Assembly: GCA_000961805.1 (NCBI GenBank)
Contig: LADV01000304.1
Location: forward strand, 1 to 9,135
Source of the DNA: Peptococcaceae bacterium BRH_c23
GTDB taxonomy: Bacteria > Bacillota_B > Desulfitobacteriia > Desulfitobacteriales > Desulfitobacteriaceae
Direction: 5' to 3'
DNA length: 9,135 bases
The notes under the pieces were generated by a model, which was given only the letters and a program-made list of their open reading frames with translations, was not told the origin of the DNA and ran no database searches. The position numbers were made by a program, and so were the translations under genes. Shown here piece by piece: positions 1 through 6,257 of the stretch. The number at the start of each line of letters is the position of its first letter. Within the stretch, counting starts at the first letter, position 1.

Positions 1-80
1 GGAAAAGGCCTTCGAAGTTCGTCTTCGGGGGTCGTCTTTTCCTCCCCAAGGGGACTGGTACTTCCCGAATATTGTCGAAT
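1..80. repeat. REP-like folded repeat, copy A
   Basis: The left part can fold into one long stem: GGAAAAG (1-7) pairs with CTTTTCC (36-42), and inside it 9-17 pairs with 23-31 (two G-T pairs) around a TTCGT loop. It is followed by CCCCAAGGGG and the core GGGGACTGGTACTTCCCG (50-67), then TTGTCGA (72-78). The same core recurs at 4680-4697 (copy B, one base different) and 5559-5576 (copy C, identical). The copy starts at the window edge, so it may extend further left. It lies just upstream of a RAYT transposase gene, the enzyme type known to act on such hairpins. That this RAYT acts on this repeat is inference. Confidence 0.7.
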
Positions 81-181
81 CCCTTTTAGACCATGTTCGG
101 CTCGGTTGAGTAGTTAAAGTAAGCGAATGCATAACCTTTATATGTATGCTAAAAATAAGGAAAAAGGCTGGAGAGGGGAAG

Positions 182-754
182 ATGTTATTGCCGAGGAAAG
201 CGCGTATCTGGTATCCGGGGGCTAATTATCATATCATGTGTCGCGGGAATCATAGGCATGACATTTATAGAGACGATGAGGATAGGCAGGTCTATCTCAC
301 TCTCCTTAGAGAAACAAAGAAAGAGTATAACTTTTACTTGCATTCATATTGCCTTATGACAAATCATGTTCACTTACATATGGAGACTGCGGACATTAAC
401 ATAAGCATAATCATGAAAAGGATAAACTTGCTTTACGCTCAGTATTTTAATAATAAATATAACTTTGTAGGACATCTCTTCCAGGATCGTTTTAAGTCTG
501 AACTTATTGAAACTGATCGGTATCACTTGGAAATTAGTAGATATATACACTTAAACTCTGTACGGGCTAATATGACAGAGCTACCGATCGATTATACCTG
601 GAGCAGTTATCGTGTTTATATGGGTATTCGGCAGGACTCACTTGTCACTACCGAGAAAACCTTGGGCTACTTTTCTGAGCCAAGGGTTGAACGTTATCGC
701 CTGTATGTAGAGAGCGAATTATTGAGTGGATGCTGTACGTCACTCAGGGGTTAG
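182..754 (+). CDS. REP-associated tyrosine transposase (RAYT, Y1/IS200-like), C-terminus probably truncated
   Basis: Single-strand DNA transposase-like enzyme of the Y1 HUH superfamily, whose members cut and rejoin DNA at hairpins through a catalytic tyrosine. Visible from the ATG at 182: a family-typical N-terminus (PRKARIWYPGANYHIMCRGN), the HUH metal-binding pair H62-V-H64 in LMTNHVHLHME, and the block SRYIHLNSVRA (about 119-129), where Y121 is the likely nucleophile. A start at 146 is open, but 182 is preferred because GGAGAGGGG stands just before it and family homology begins there. The protein would be 190 residues. The last eight or so (GCCTSLRG) do not look like the family, and the reading frame stops where homology to an antiparallel PIN-toxin tail begins. 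The original C-terminus was therefore probably lost. It follows repeat copy A closely. Confidence 0.85.
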   Translation: MLLPRKARIWYPGANYHIMCRGNHRHDIYRDDEDRQVYLTLLRETKKEYNFYLHSYCLMTNHVHLHMETADINISIIMKRINLLYAQYFNNKYNFVGHLFQDRFKSELIETDRYHLEISRYIHLNSVRANMTELPIDYTWSSYRVYMGIRQDSLVTTEKTLGYFSEPRVERYRLYVESELLSGCCTSLRG

Positions 755-825
755 ATTTTGTTTAGTAAGGTATTCATAGTAAGTTCCAGGGCGTACCACC
801 TCAACATTACCGAATGTCTTGGAAT
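746..825 (-). pseudogene. 3' fragment of a PIN-domain toxin gene
   Basis: Positions 751-822 match the 3' end of the PIN gene at 4900-4970 in about 60 of 72 bases, with one single-base gap; the match starts at AGGGGTTAG (746/4895). Read on the minus strand it encodes KTFGNVEVVRPGTYYEYLTK, compared with KMFGNVEVVRPSAFYEYLTN in the other copy, and ends in TAA at 753-751. Nothing of the rest of the toxin is recognisable further right. It is a dead tail, and its complement supplies the TAG that ends the RAYT reading frame. Confidence 0.75.
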
Positions 826-857
826 AGAGAGCAGAATATAGCGTTCCACAAATTTTC

Positions 858-892
858 AAAGGCAACCGCTATATTTAGAGGTTGTCTTTTAT
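858..892 (+). terminator. Rho-independent terminator-like hairpin
   Basis: AAAGGCAACC (858-867) pairs with GGTTGTCTTT (880-889) over ten pairs including one G-U, with a 12-base loop and a short T-rich tail. On the plus strand it would end transcription from the RAYT side and separate it from yifB. The minus strand lacks an equally good T tract. Confidence 0.6.
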
Positions 893-1063
893 TCAGTTAA
901 GAAGTGTATTTTATAGAAAATTGTGGTTTATCAGTAGGAAAACGGTAGATAAGGTCGAATACATTTAAGAAGGTGTTAGGATTTTTTCTGAAGCGCTTTG
1001 GGAAAGTTTGATTCAGGTGGATGTAGACGATAATCCAGATGAGGAGAGAGGAGGTTCACTAGA
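893..1063 (+). other. Leader region of yifB, no gene seen
   Basis: This completes the gene-free stretch 755-1063. No reading frame in it resembles a protein family. Just before yifB there is a strong ribosome site AGGAGG (1049-1054), nine bases ahead of the ATG. I could not assign a promoter: no pair of -35/-10 boxes with normal spacing stands out. Confidence 0.4.
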
Positions 1064-2608
1064 ATGGCGACTGTTTGTCGTTCGTTTGCTTTATCTGGTA
1101 TAAATGCTTATTTGGTGACAGTAGAAACAGTGACGCTTCATGGACAGCCCTCAGTCAATATTGTCGGAATGGGGGATACTGCCGTCAAAGAGGCGGCCCA
1201 CCGCTTAGAGGCGTCCTTGACCTATGGACGTTTTGAGTTTCCCAAGCTCAAAGTAGTAATCAACTTAGCCCCGAGCGGAGTCAAGAAGAGTGGCTCTCAT
1301 TTTGATTTGGCGATGGCAGTAAGTCTTTTGCAGGAGTCGGGACAGATCCTGGTCGATCCAGAAATGCTCTCAGATTCCGCCTTTATCGGTGAATTATCCC
1401 TCAATGCAGAGCTGCGTCCCGTCAGTGGAGTACTCCCGATGGTGATAGCGGCTAGAGAAAACGGTATGAGGCACCTTTTTGTCCCGATTGAGAACTATCG
1501 TGAGGCGAGCCTTGTTAAAGGTTTGGACATCTATGCGTTTAAATCTCTAGTTGAAGTCGCTGATTACTTACAAGGGAAACAGGAGTATTTTCCGCCGCTT
1601 TTTGAAGAAGTAGAACGATTATTCGATCCCCATGAGGGCCTTGACTTTGCTGATGTTCGTGGGCAAGATGTCCTGATCGAGTATATTGTTTCGGCCGTGG
1701 CTGGTGGGCACAATATCCTCATGATTGGTTCACCAGGCTGTGGGAAATCTATGATTGCGAAACGGATTTCAACCATTATGCCCGAACTTAGTGAGGAAGA
1801 AGCTCTTGAGATCACGAGAATCTATAGTGTTACAGGACATTTGCGTGAACGGGGAAGTTTGATTACAGAACGTCCCTTTCGGTCACCTCATCATAATGCT
1901 TCGATGAATTCACTCGTGGGTGGTGGAAGCCCTGTGGTTCCTGGAGAAATTTCTTTGGCTCATAATGGAATCCTTTTTCTCGATGAGATCGCGGAGTTTG
2001 ACAAGAAGAGTTTAGATGCTCTTCGACAACCCATGGAAGATAAGGTCGTTACCGTTTCACGGGTTAATAGCACTGGGACATTTCCAGCTAATTTTATGCT
2101 CGTTGCTGCTATGAATCCGTGTCCTTGTGGGCATCATGGGCAATTACGGTGTCGATGCACAGATTATGAGGTTCTGAAGTATCGGCAGAAACTTTCTGGC
2201 CCGATCTTGGATCGGATTGAGGTCCATAAGTATGTTCAACCGGTGGATTTCTTCAATCTATCTGCCCAGGAGAAAGGGCGAAGCTCGGCTGAACTTCGAG
2301 AACGAGTTCAGAGGGCAAGGCGTATTCAACAAAAGCGGTTTGTTGGGGTCACTAATGTTAACTCGAATGCGCAGATGAGTGAGGCGATGATCAAAGAATT
2401 TTGTCAGCTCGATTCGGACAGTACCAAGCTTTTAAGTCTTGCCTTCGAAAAGTTTCATTACAGTGCAAGGACGTATAATAAGTTTCTTAAGATTGCGAGA
2501 ACGTTCGCTGATCTCGAGGAGTCAGAGGTTATTCGTAAAAAGGATGTGAGTGCTGCTCTGATGAGTCGGGACCTGGATAAGGAACGAAGTGGCATGCTCG
2601 TGGTTTAA
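1064..2608 (+). CDS. yifB: YifB/ComM family Mg-chelatase-like AAA+ ATPase
   Basis: ATP-driven hexameric helicase-like protein. In naturally transformable bacteria its ComM orthologue promotes branch migration of the donor strand during integration of incoming DNA. Domain order is normal: an N-terminal ChlI domain (about 20-145, with VNIVGMGDTAVKEA and LAPSGVKKSGSHFDL), then the Mg-chelatase AAA+ core with Walker A GSPGCGKS (222-229), FRSPHHNAS (272-280), Walker B ILFLDEI (303-309), the Cys-rich NPCPCGHHGQLRCRC (351-365) and LSGPILDRIE (377-386). The C-terminal domain follows (RTYNKFLKIARTFADLE, 469-485). At 514 residues it has the usual family length and looks intact. The ATG at 1064 has AGGAGG nine bases before it and gives a family-typical N-terminus. 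dprA follows 22 bases after the stop, so the two are probably co-transcribed. The cellular role is inferred from the family. Confidence 0.95.
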   Translation: MATVCRSFALSGINAYLVTVETVTLHGQPSVNIVGMGDTAVKEAAHRLEASLTYGRFEFPKLKVVINLAPSGVKKSGSHFDLAMAVSLLQESGQILVDPEMLSDSAFIGELSLNAELRPVSGVLPMVIAARENGMRHLFVPIENYREASLVKGLDIYAFKSLVEVADYLQGKQEYFPPLFEEVERLFDPHEGLDFADVRGQDVLIEYIVSAVAGGHNILMIGSPGCGKSMIAKRISTIMPELSEEEALEITRIYSVTGHLRERGSLITERPFRSPHHNASMNSLVGGGSPVVPGEISLAHNGILFLDEIAEFDKKSLDALRQPMEDKVVTVSRVNSTGTFPANFMLVAAMNPCPCGHHGQLRCRCTDYEVLKYRQKLSGPILDRIEVHKYVQPVDFFNLSAQEKGRSSAELRERVQRARRIQQKRFVGVTNVNSNAQMSEAMIKEFCQLDSDSTKLLSLAFEKFHYSARTYNKFLKIARTFADLEESEVIRKKDVSAALMSRDLDKERSGMLVV

Positions 2609-2630
2609 ATGAGTTATTTGGGAGGTTGCT

Positions 2631-3737
2631 GTGGAGATTTATTGGCTTTGGCTAAGTCATCTTAAAGGAATAGGCCCAGCAACTTCAAGAAAGCTTGTGA
2701 ACGGATTGGGTTCGCCGAGGGCAGTCTATCAGGCCACGCACGAGAAACTGTTGAGTATTCAGGGCCTTAGGTCGGGCCTCATTGAGACGTTATTAAGTCA
2801 GCGCTCTTTAGATACTGCTAAAAGGGTACAAGAGCTCATGCGAAGGTACGAAATTCATCTTTTAACCTATGATAATCCATATTTTCCTTACTATATAAAT
2901 AGGTTTTCAAGCCTACCCGCAGTGCTTTACTATCGCGGGAATTTACGTTTACCGACGTCATGTATTGGAATTGTCGGAAGTCGGCGCTGCACCTCCTATG
3001 GAAAGGAAGTGGTTGCTGAAGCAGCAGCTTTCCTAGGTATGGCAGGGGTTACAGTGGTCAGTGGGATGGCGAAGGGTATAGATAGTTATGCCCATACAGC
3101 TTGCCTCAAGGCAGGGGGATATACCTTAACCTTCGTGGCGAATGGGGTGGATATCTGCTACCCTCCGGAACATCAAACGCTAATGGAGGAAATTATTGAG
3201 AATGGGGCCGTCATTTCTTCTTATCCTCCGGGTACGCGTCCGCGTCAGGAATATTTCCCGAACCGGAATAAGCTTTTGGCTGCCTGGGTAGATAAGCTTT
3301 TGGTCGTCGAGGCCACTGAACGGAGTGGAGCGTTGATTACGGCAAAGTACGCGCTGGAATATAACCGCAAGGTTTTGGCTGTTCCAAATAGTATTTATAG
3401 TCCGGAAAGTGTAGGAACGAATCGTTTGCTATTGAACGGAGCAGAGGTTTATCTGGAGCCGCGGCAATTGATAGACAATAATGAAATTGAAGTAAAGTGT
3501 TCTTCGGCTAATGATCAATTAAGCCCACCTCGGGCAATGAAAAAACAGGAGAAGTTGGATTGTACGACTAATCCCCAAGAACAGGCGATTCTTGATATGC
3601 TTGATCAGCCCCAGGCTGTCCAGAACCTTCTTAGTATATGTAATGGAGACTTGAGTGGCTTGCTTGAACTGCTTTGTCAGATGGAGCTTGAAGGAAAAGT
3701 TGTCGTCTCTGGACAGAAGGTGCAAGGAGTCAGATAA
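2631..3737 (+). CDS. dprA: DNA processing protein DprA (Smf)
   Basis: Binds incoming single-stranded DNA in the cytoplasm and loads RecA during natural transformation; it is also widespread in bacteria not known to be competent. Visible order: an N-terminal HhH/SAM-like part (LSHLKGIGPATSRKLV, 8-23), then the Rossmann-like core with IGIVGSRRCTSYG (112-124), VVSGMAKGIDSYAHTACL (142-159), FVANGVDICYPPEHQ (168-182), YFPNRNKLLAAWVDKLLVVEA (208-228), SGALITAKYALE (232-243) and AVPNSIYSPESVGTN (250-264). A C-terminal winged-helix region follows at about 314-365. At 368 residues it is full length. The start is GTG at 2631 with GGGAGG five bases before it; no ATG fits better. Small departures from consensus (AVPNS for the usual AVPGS, NKLLAAW for the usual NRIISGL) do not suggest loss of function. 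In many Firmicutes topA follows dprA; here accessory DNA follows. Confidence 0.95.
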   Translation: MEIYWLWLSHLKGIGPATSRKLVNGLGSPRAVYQATHEKLLSIQGLRSGLIETLLSQRSLDTAKRVQELMRRYEIHLLTYDNPYFPYYINRFSSLPAVLYYRGNLRLPTSCIGIVGSRRCTSYGKEVVAEAAAFLGMAGVTVVSGMAKGIDSYAHTACLKAGGYTLTFVANGVDICYPPEHQTLMEEIIENGAVISSYPPGTRPRQEYFPNRNKLLAAWVDKLLVVEATERSGALITAKYALEYNRKVLAVPNSIYSPESVGTNRLLLNGAEVYLEPRQLIDNNEIEVKCSSANDQLSPPRAMKKQEKLDCTTNPQEQAILDMLDQPQAVQNLLSICNGDLSGLLELLCQMELEGKVVVSGQKVQGVR

Positions 3738-3753
3738 AGAAGTAAGGGTGCCT

Positions 3754-3924
3754 GGTGCCTGACACCAACTTATCAACCATCATGACTGGCGGCACAATGG
3801 GGAATGAAAATGGAGTGACGCACTAAATAAACAGGCACTCTTGTGAAATAGACAGGTGCCTGTTTTTAAATACCTTGTTACCAAAAACCATTTTCGTGTG
3901 AACTTATTGTTTAGTTTGTGAAAA
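3754..3924. repeat. GGTGCCTGACACC repeat, copy 1, interrupted
   Basis: GGTGCCTGACACC (3754-3766, preceded by an extra GGTGCCT) continues as AACTTATCAAC (3767-3777). After about 123 unrelated bases it resumes as AACTTATTGTTTAG (3901-3914) and TTTGTGAAAA. In the copies at 6506 and 7983 these two parts are directly joined. The intervening DNA is flanked by AAC on both sides, which could be a 3-base target duplication. The palindromic core GGTG-CCTGA-CACC can fold as a short hairpin. Confidence 0.7.
3829..3867 (+). terminator. Rho-independent terminator of the yifB-dprA operon
   Basis: AAACAGGCAC (3829-3838) pairs perfectly with GTGCCTGTTT (3856-3865) across a 17-base loop, with the T run 3863-3867 overlapping the stem end. 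It lies about 90 bases after the dprA stop. Its stem sequence resembles the nearby GGTGCCTG repeat, so it may be of repeat origin and now serve as a terminator. Confidence 0.7.
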
Positions 3925-3965
3925 GGTGGGGACAGGTGCTCGGGTCAGAAAAGGCTGAATATTTC

Positions 3966-4020
3966 GGTGTGGTAGAACTGCAATCCAAATTCGTCACTGG
4001 TGACAAATTTGACCTACACC
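3966..4020. repeat. Two-tier inverted repeat
   Basis: CAAATTCGTCA (3986-3996) pairs with TGACAAATTTG (4001-4011) around the loop CTGG with one mismatch. An outer pair, GGTGT (3966-3970) with ACACC (4016-4020), could close the structure. Function unknown; it has no T tract and so is not a terminator. Confidence 0.55.
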
Positions 4021-4072
4021 CAGGCGCACATCCTTCTTGGGATCCCGAAAAAGGAAGGAGACCGGTGGCTGA

Positions 4073-4110
4073 CGCTAACAATGATCTGAATTATCAGATT
4101 ATTGTTAGCG
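4073..4110. repeat. 17-bp near-perfect inverted repeat
   Basis: CGCTAACAATGATCTGA (4073-4089) pairs with TCAGATTATTGTTAGCG (4094-4110) around the loop ATTA. Sixteen pairs are Watson-Crick and one is G-T. No T run follows on either strand, so a terminator is unlikely. It could be a mobile-element end, an operator or a structured RNA. Confidence 0.75.
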
Positions 4111-4374
4111 CTAAATATTGTAGCATGTCAATATTGTTGGTGCAGTTGATAAACACAGCGTACCATACTCTAGAAATAGAAGCGAAACCTTCCAATACTT
4201 CGCTACCTCAATTAACAGGCAATAAAAAAAGAATGGAAATTGCCTTACTAACTCCAAGAAAGCAATCAAAATCATCTATCCCATTTTTTCAAAGTTATAT
4301 TTCCAGTTATAGAATTAGAATTGTGTCGTGGACGTTAGTATGCTCCCCTTAAAATGACACACTACTACTCGGCG

Positions 4375-4399
4375 GAACGGTTCACTTTGCTCACCGTTC
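4375..4399. repeat. 7-bp inverted repeat downstream of the XRE fragment
   Basis: GAACGGT (4375-4381) pairs perfectly with ACCGTTC (4393-4399) across 11 bases. It lies about 45 bases beyond the stop of the minus-strand XRE fragment but has no clear T tract, so a terminator role is uncertain. Confidence 0.4.
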
Positions 4400-4443
4400 G
4401 CGCAGGTTCCTGGCCCCTTTCTTTTCCATACTTCCATTCAGAT

Positions 4444-4656
4444 TCAGACTTTAGGACATGGTTTTTTCCTGTTTGTTCTGTTCAAGAGATAATCTGTACT
4501 TGTATTATGTAATTCTGCCAGTTTGATTAAAATTCCGGTTGGTAAATCCACCTCACCTCGTTCGTAATTGCTGTATATCCTTTGGCTGCAATTGAGATAA
4601 GCTGCGCGCTCGGTCGGGGACTGCTCGGGTCGGAAAAGGCCTTCGACGTTCGTCAT
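4444..4656 (-). pseudogene. XRE-family HTH regulator, 5' end replaced by repeat copy B
   Basis: A 70-residue frame whose residues from about 14 on (TERAAYLNCSQRIYSNYERG, then LPTGILIKLAELHNTSTDYLL) are a normal small XRE DNA-binding repressor. They align with the intact XRE protein at 5936-6148 (ATLLKVSQATYSRYESGALD and so on). The first dozen residues (MTNVEGLFRPEQ) do not belong to the family: they are the translation of repeat copy B, whose left edge lies at about 4617-4632. The original start and first helix are gone. The chimera still has an ATG in frame, and GGGAGG lies about 16 bases before it, which is far for a ribosome site. Function is probably lost, since the first helix packs the HTH core, but a changed protein could still be made. 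Confidence 0.75.
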
Positions 4657-4765
4657 CGAGGGTCATCTTTTCCTCCCTCGGGGACTGGTGCTTCCCGCAA
4701 TTTGTCGACCCCCTTCAGATGGTTGGCAATAACTCCTTCTTAACGTAACGGTCATTATAGGCCGC
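4617..4765. repeat. REP-like folded repeat, copy B
   Basis: GGAAAAG (4632-4638) and CTTTTCC (4666-4672) close a hairpin as in copy A. The core GGGGACTGGTGCTTCCCG (4680-4697) and TTTGTCGA (4701-4708) follow. The right part shares spaced similarity with copy C: GGTTGG, then CTCCTTCTTAACGTAACGG and GCCGCAATGGT (to about 4765). The left edge, GGGGACTGCTCGGGTCGG, lies inside the XRE gene it has truncated. Confidence 0.7.
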
Positions 4766-4899
4766 AATGGTCATGATTTTTGATGTTCCAAATTAAGCAA
4801 ACATCGTTACTGCGTAATTGTAATAAAAGTAAAGGGCTTAATTCATTATAATATTAAACTATTCTCATCTACATATGGTTAATTGACTTCAATTAGGGG

Positions 4900-5292
4900 T
4901 TAGAGTTTGTTGGTAAGGTATTCATAGAAAGCACTAGGGCGTACCACTTCAACGTTGCCGAACATCTTGGGAAAGTCATCTACATTAGCTGTTAACAGTA
5001 TGTTACATTCGTGTTCCAGTGCTCCAAACATCACATGGATGTCGCAGGGGTCAATATCCTTCAGTTTTTTACCTTCGTTGTCAAGGGTGATCAGCAGTTC
5101 CTCTTTTCTTTGACCAGTTCGTAACATGAATAGGTTATAAAGGAAATGTCCTATTGGTTGGTTTGATTTTGTAACGTCTATCCAGAGTTGCCGACCTACC
5201 TGAATACGCTCGATGTTTTCAAAGTTTAAGAGTGGGGCAAATCCCTCAAAGAACAGATCAATTTCCTTCTCGGAGTACATAGTCTCTCTCAT
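4900..5292 (-). pseudogene. PIN-domain toxin, C-terminal part (split gene)
   Basis: PIN-domain ribonuclease of the type found as the toxin in PIN-family toxin-antitoxin pairs, which cleaves RNA using a cluster of acidic residues and a metal. This frame carries the middle and C-terminal parts: YSEKEIDLFFEGFAPLL (6-22), DPCDIHVMFGALEHECNILL (81-100) with the third acidic residue D84, and TANVDDFPKMFG (101-112) with D105/D106. The first part is encoded in the next frame upstream (5289-5450), joined by an ATGA overlap. In a normal protein the two parts are one chain of about 180 residues, so a single-base frameshift is the simplest explanation. The 130-residue ORF could also be translated from its own ATG by coupling. 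No other complete copy is in the window; a tail fragment of a paralogue lies at 746-825. Confidence 0.75.
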
Positions 5293-5450
5293 GCCCCTTC
5301 GGCAATTGCTATGAATTCACATACTACTACTTCAGTAATTACTGGTTCAAATAATGTGGGAATCTGGGCCAGTTCCAGGAGTTTATAGTTTATACCGCGG
5401 GTAAGGATCGCACTACAGAGAACGGTTGTATCAAATAACACTCGATCCAT
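5289..5450 (-). pseudogene. PIN-domain toxin, N-terminal part (split gene)
   Basis: A 53-codon frame, MDRVLFDTTVLCSAILTRGI through NYKLLELAQIPTLFEPVIT to EVVVCEFIAIAEGA and TGA. It has the PIN start: hydrophobic strand then Asp (VLFDTTVL, D7), and the second acidic position in ITEVVVCEF (E40 or E45). The stop overlaps the ATG of the C-terminal frame as ATGA. Its ATG at 5450 lies one base after the stop of the antitoxin remnant, and AGGGGA inside that remnant serves as ribosome site. This is the usual coupled antitoxin-toxin layout. Together the two frames contain all four acidic positions of a PIN nuclease. Confidence 0.75.
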
Positions 5451-5451
5451 A

Positions 5452-5540
5452 TCACAAGTCCCCTAAATCGTCCTCATCAATTGGAGGCAAACCTTCTCGT
5501 TTTGCCCATAGTTGTTCAAAAATGACCTCACTTTTAGAGA
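5452..5540 (-). pseudogene. Antitoxin remnant (C-terminal end) of the PIN TA pair
   Basis: Minus-strand codons read SKSEVIFEQLWAKREG then LPPIDEDDLGDL and TGA (5454-5452), an acidic tail typical of small antitoxins that mask a PIN toxin. It ends one base before the toxin start. Upstream the frame runs into repeat copy C (codons STSPLGVPLGVS) and reaches a stop with no ATG or GTG start, so the DNA-binding N-terminus has been replaced. The antitoxin family cannot be named from this tail. Confidence 0.65.
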
Positions 5541-5648
5541 CCCCCAAGGGGACCCCAAGGGGACTGGTACTTCCCGGATTTTGTCGAACTCATTCAAGGG
5601 GTTGGAAATGCTCTTTCTTTTCGTAATGTGCGTTATCGGTCGCAATGG
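5541..5648. repeat. REP-like repeat, copy C
   Basis: It contains CCCCAAGGGG twice in overlap (11-base tandem within 5542-5562), the core GGGGACTGGTACTTCCCG (5559-5576) identical to copy A, TTTGTCGA (5580-5587), GGTTGG (5600-5605), and a right part ending TTATCGGTCGCAATGGT (about 5633-5649). The GGAAAAG hairpin of copies A and B is missing. It sits exactly where the antitoxin coding sequence breaks off. Confidence 0.7.
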
Positions 5649-5935
5649 TTAAAAATTAAAGGCGACCCTGGCATGAGTAAAGTGCAAGCAGCAAGTGGTG
5701 GCCTATTTTTTATTAAAATGGGTCCTGAGTGTTTACTGTCCCTTATATCCTTTCTAAAAATAATTAAGACTCACAATCTCGAAACAAAAGCAATCGACAT
5801 CTGCCGACTGCTTATTAAATAAATGTTTGCTCCGAGAGTGTTTGTCCTACTCTTAATATATTGACTTCGATCAACGTCGTTCGTCACACTATTTGTGATT
5901 ATTTTTGAACGCACTTTATAGACTCTTCACTCCAC
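5649..5935. other. Intergenic stretch, no gene recognised
   Basis: A 64-codon plus-strand frame (5628-5822) starts inside repeat copy C, has no ribosome site and resembles nothing I know. A weak stem, TCACA-CTATT-TGTGA (about 5885-5899) followed by TTATTTTT, could be a plus-strand terminator, but it is short. Confidence 0.35.
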
Positions 5936-6148
5936 TTAGTAATAGGGCCTTTTGTTATTGGTCAGTCCCAACAGATAGTCGATACTGGTTTTATAAAATT
6001 GGGCAAGTTTCATTAGAGAAGAACTTGGAATATCAAGGGCCCCGCTTTCGTATCTTGAATAGGTTGCTTGGCTTACCTTAAGCAAGGTTGCAATATCTTG
6101 TTGTGTTAAATCTCTGTCCTCTCTTAAATCCCGTAATCGTTGGTACAT
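5936..6148 (-). CDS. XRE-family HTH transcriptional regulator
   Basis: Small single-domain DNA-binding repressor of the XRE/Cro-C1 family, 70 residues from the ATG at 6148. The five-helix fold is complete: helix 1 MYQRLRDLREDRDL, HTH TQQDIATLLKVSQATYSRYE (15-34), then the family tail DIPSSSLMKLAQFYKTSIDYLLGLT (39-63). A GTG at 6157 would add three residues, but GGGGTG is well spaced for the ATG and would be part of that GTG start. It is divergent from the small gene at 6258, and two perfect inverted repeats lie between them, so it probably controls itself and its neighbour. Proteins of this class often sit in mobile or stress regions. Targets beyond the intergenic region, such as fic, are inference. 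Confidence 0.88.
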   Translation of the reverse strand: MYQRLRDLREDRDLTQQDIATLLKVSQATYSRYESGALDIPSSSLMKLAQFYKTSIDYLLGLTNNKRPYY

Positions 6149-6175
6149 TATATTCACCCCAACGTTATTCTATCG

Positions 6176-6192
6176 TATGCAATAATTGCATA
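6176..6192. promoter_or_regulatory. Operator candidate 1 (perfect 17-base palindrome)
   Basis: TATGCAAT-A-ATTGCATA is perfectly symmetric and lies 28 bases upstream of the XRE start, where a repressor would block its promoter. XRE proteins bind such palindromes as dimers. No clear -35/-10 pair for the XRE gene could be fixed. Confidence 0.6.
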
Positions 6193-6196
6193 TTAA

Positions 6197-6221
6197 ATTT
6201 TATACGAAAAACGTATAAAAT
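6197..6221. promoter_or_regulatory. Operator candidate 2 (perfect 10-bp inverted repeat)
   Basis: ATTTTATACG (6197-6206) and CGTATAAAAT (6212-6221) are perfect inverted repeats around AAAAA. TATAAA within the right half could double as a -10 box of the plus-strand small gene. The half-site TTATACG/CGTATAA resembles the TATAC repeats upstream of fic at 7781-7805. Confidence 0.6.
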
Positions 6222-6257
6222 GTTTGTGTTTAAACTATTATTGTGGGGTGATGAACA

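Larger units (their letters stand above)
3925..4443. other. Gene-poor region with several strong hairpins
   Basis: A 144-codon frame (3918-4352) is open here, but it starts with GTG inside the repeat, has no ribosome site, reads straight through two palindromes and resembles no family, so I do not call it a gene. The region contains the hairpins listed separately. Its start (GGGGACAGGTGCTCGGGTCAG then AAAAGGC, about 3928-3957) resembles the left edge of repeat copy B at 4617-4640. Positions 4115-4340 are AT-rich with nothing recognised on either strand. Confidence 0.5.

Noticed and set aside
1010..1120. Frame EALWESLIQVDVDDNP overlapping the yifB start, as a possible tail of an upstream gene
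   Set aside because: Its second half is simply the purine-rich ribosome site of yifB read in another frame, and a stop lies just upstream.
3918..4352. 144-codon plus-strand open frame after dprA
   Set aside because: GTG start inside a repeat, no ribosome site, passes through two palindromes, and no family resemblance.
4324..4362. GTGTC...GACAC pair as a possible IS21 end
   Set aside because: Only five bases pair and no transposase gene adjoins; the istB remnant is nearly 4 kb away.
5628..5822. 64-codon plus-strand frame
   Set aside because: Starts in repeat copy C, no ribosome site, no recognisable protein.
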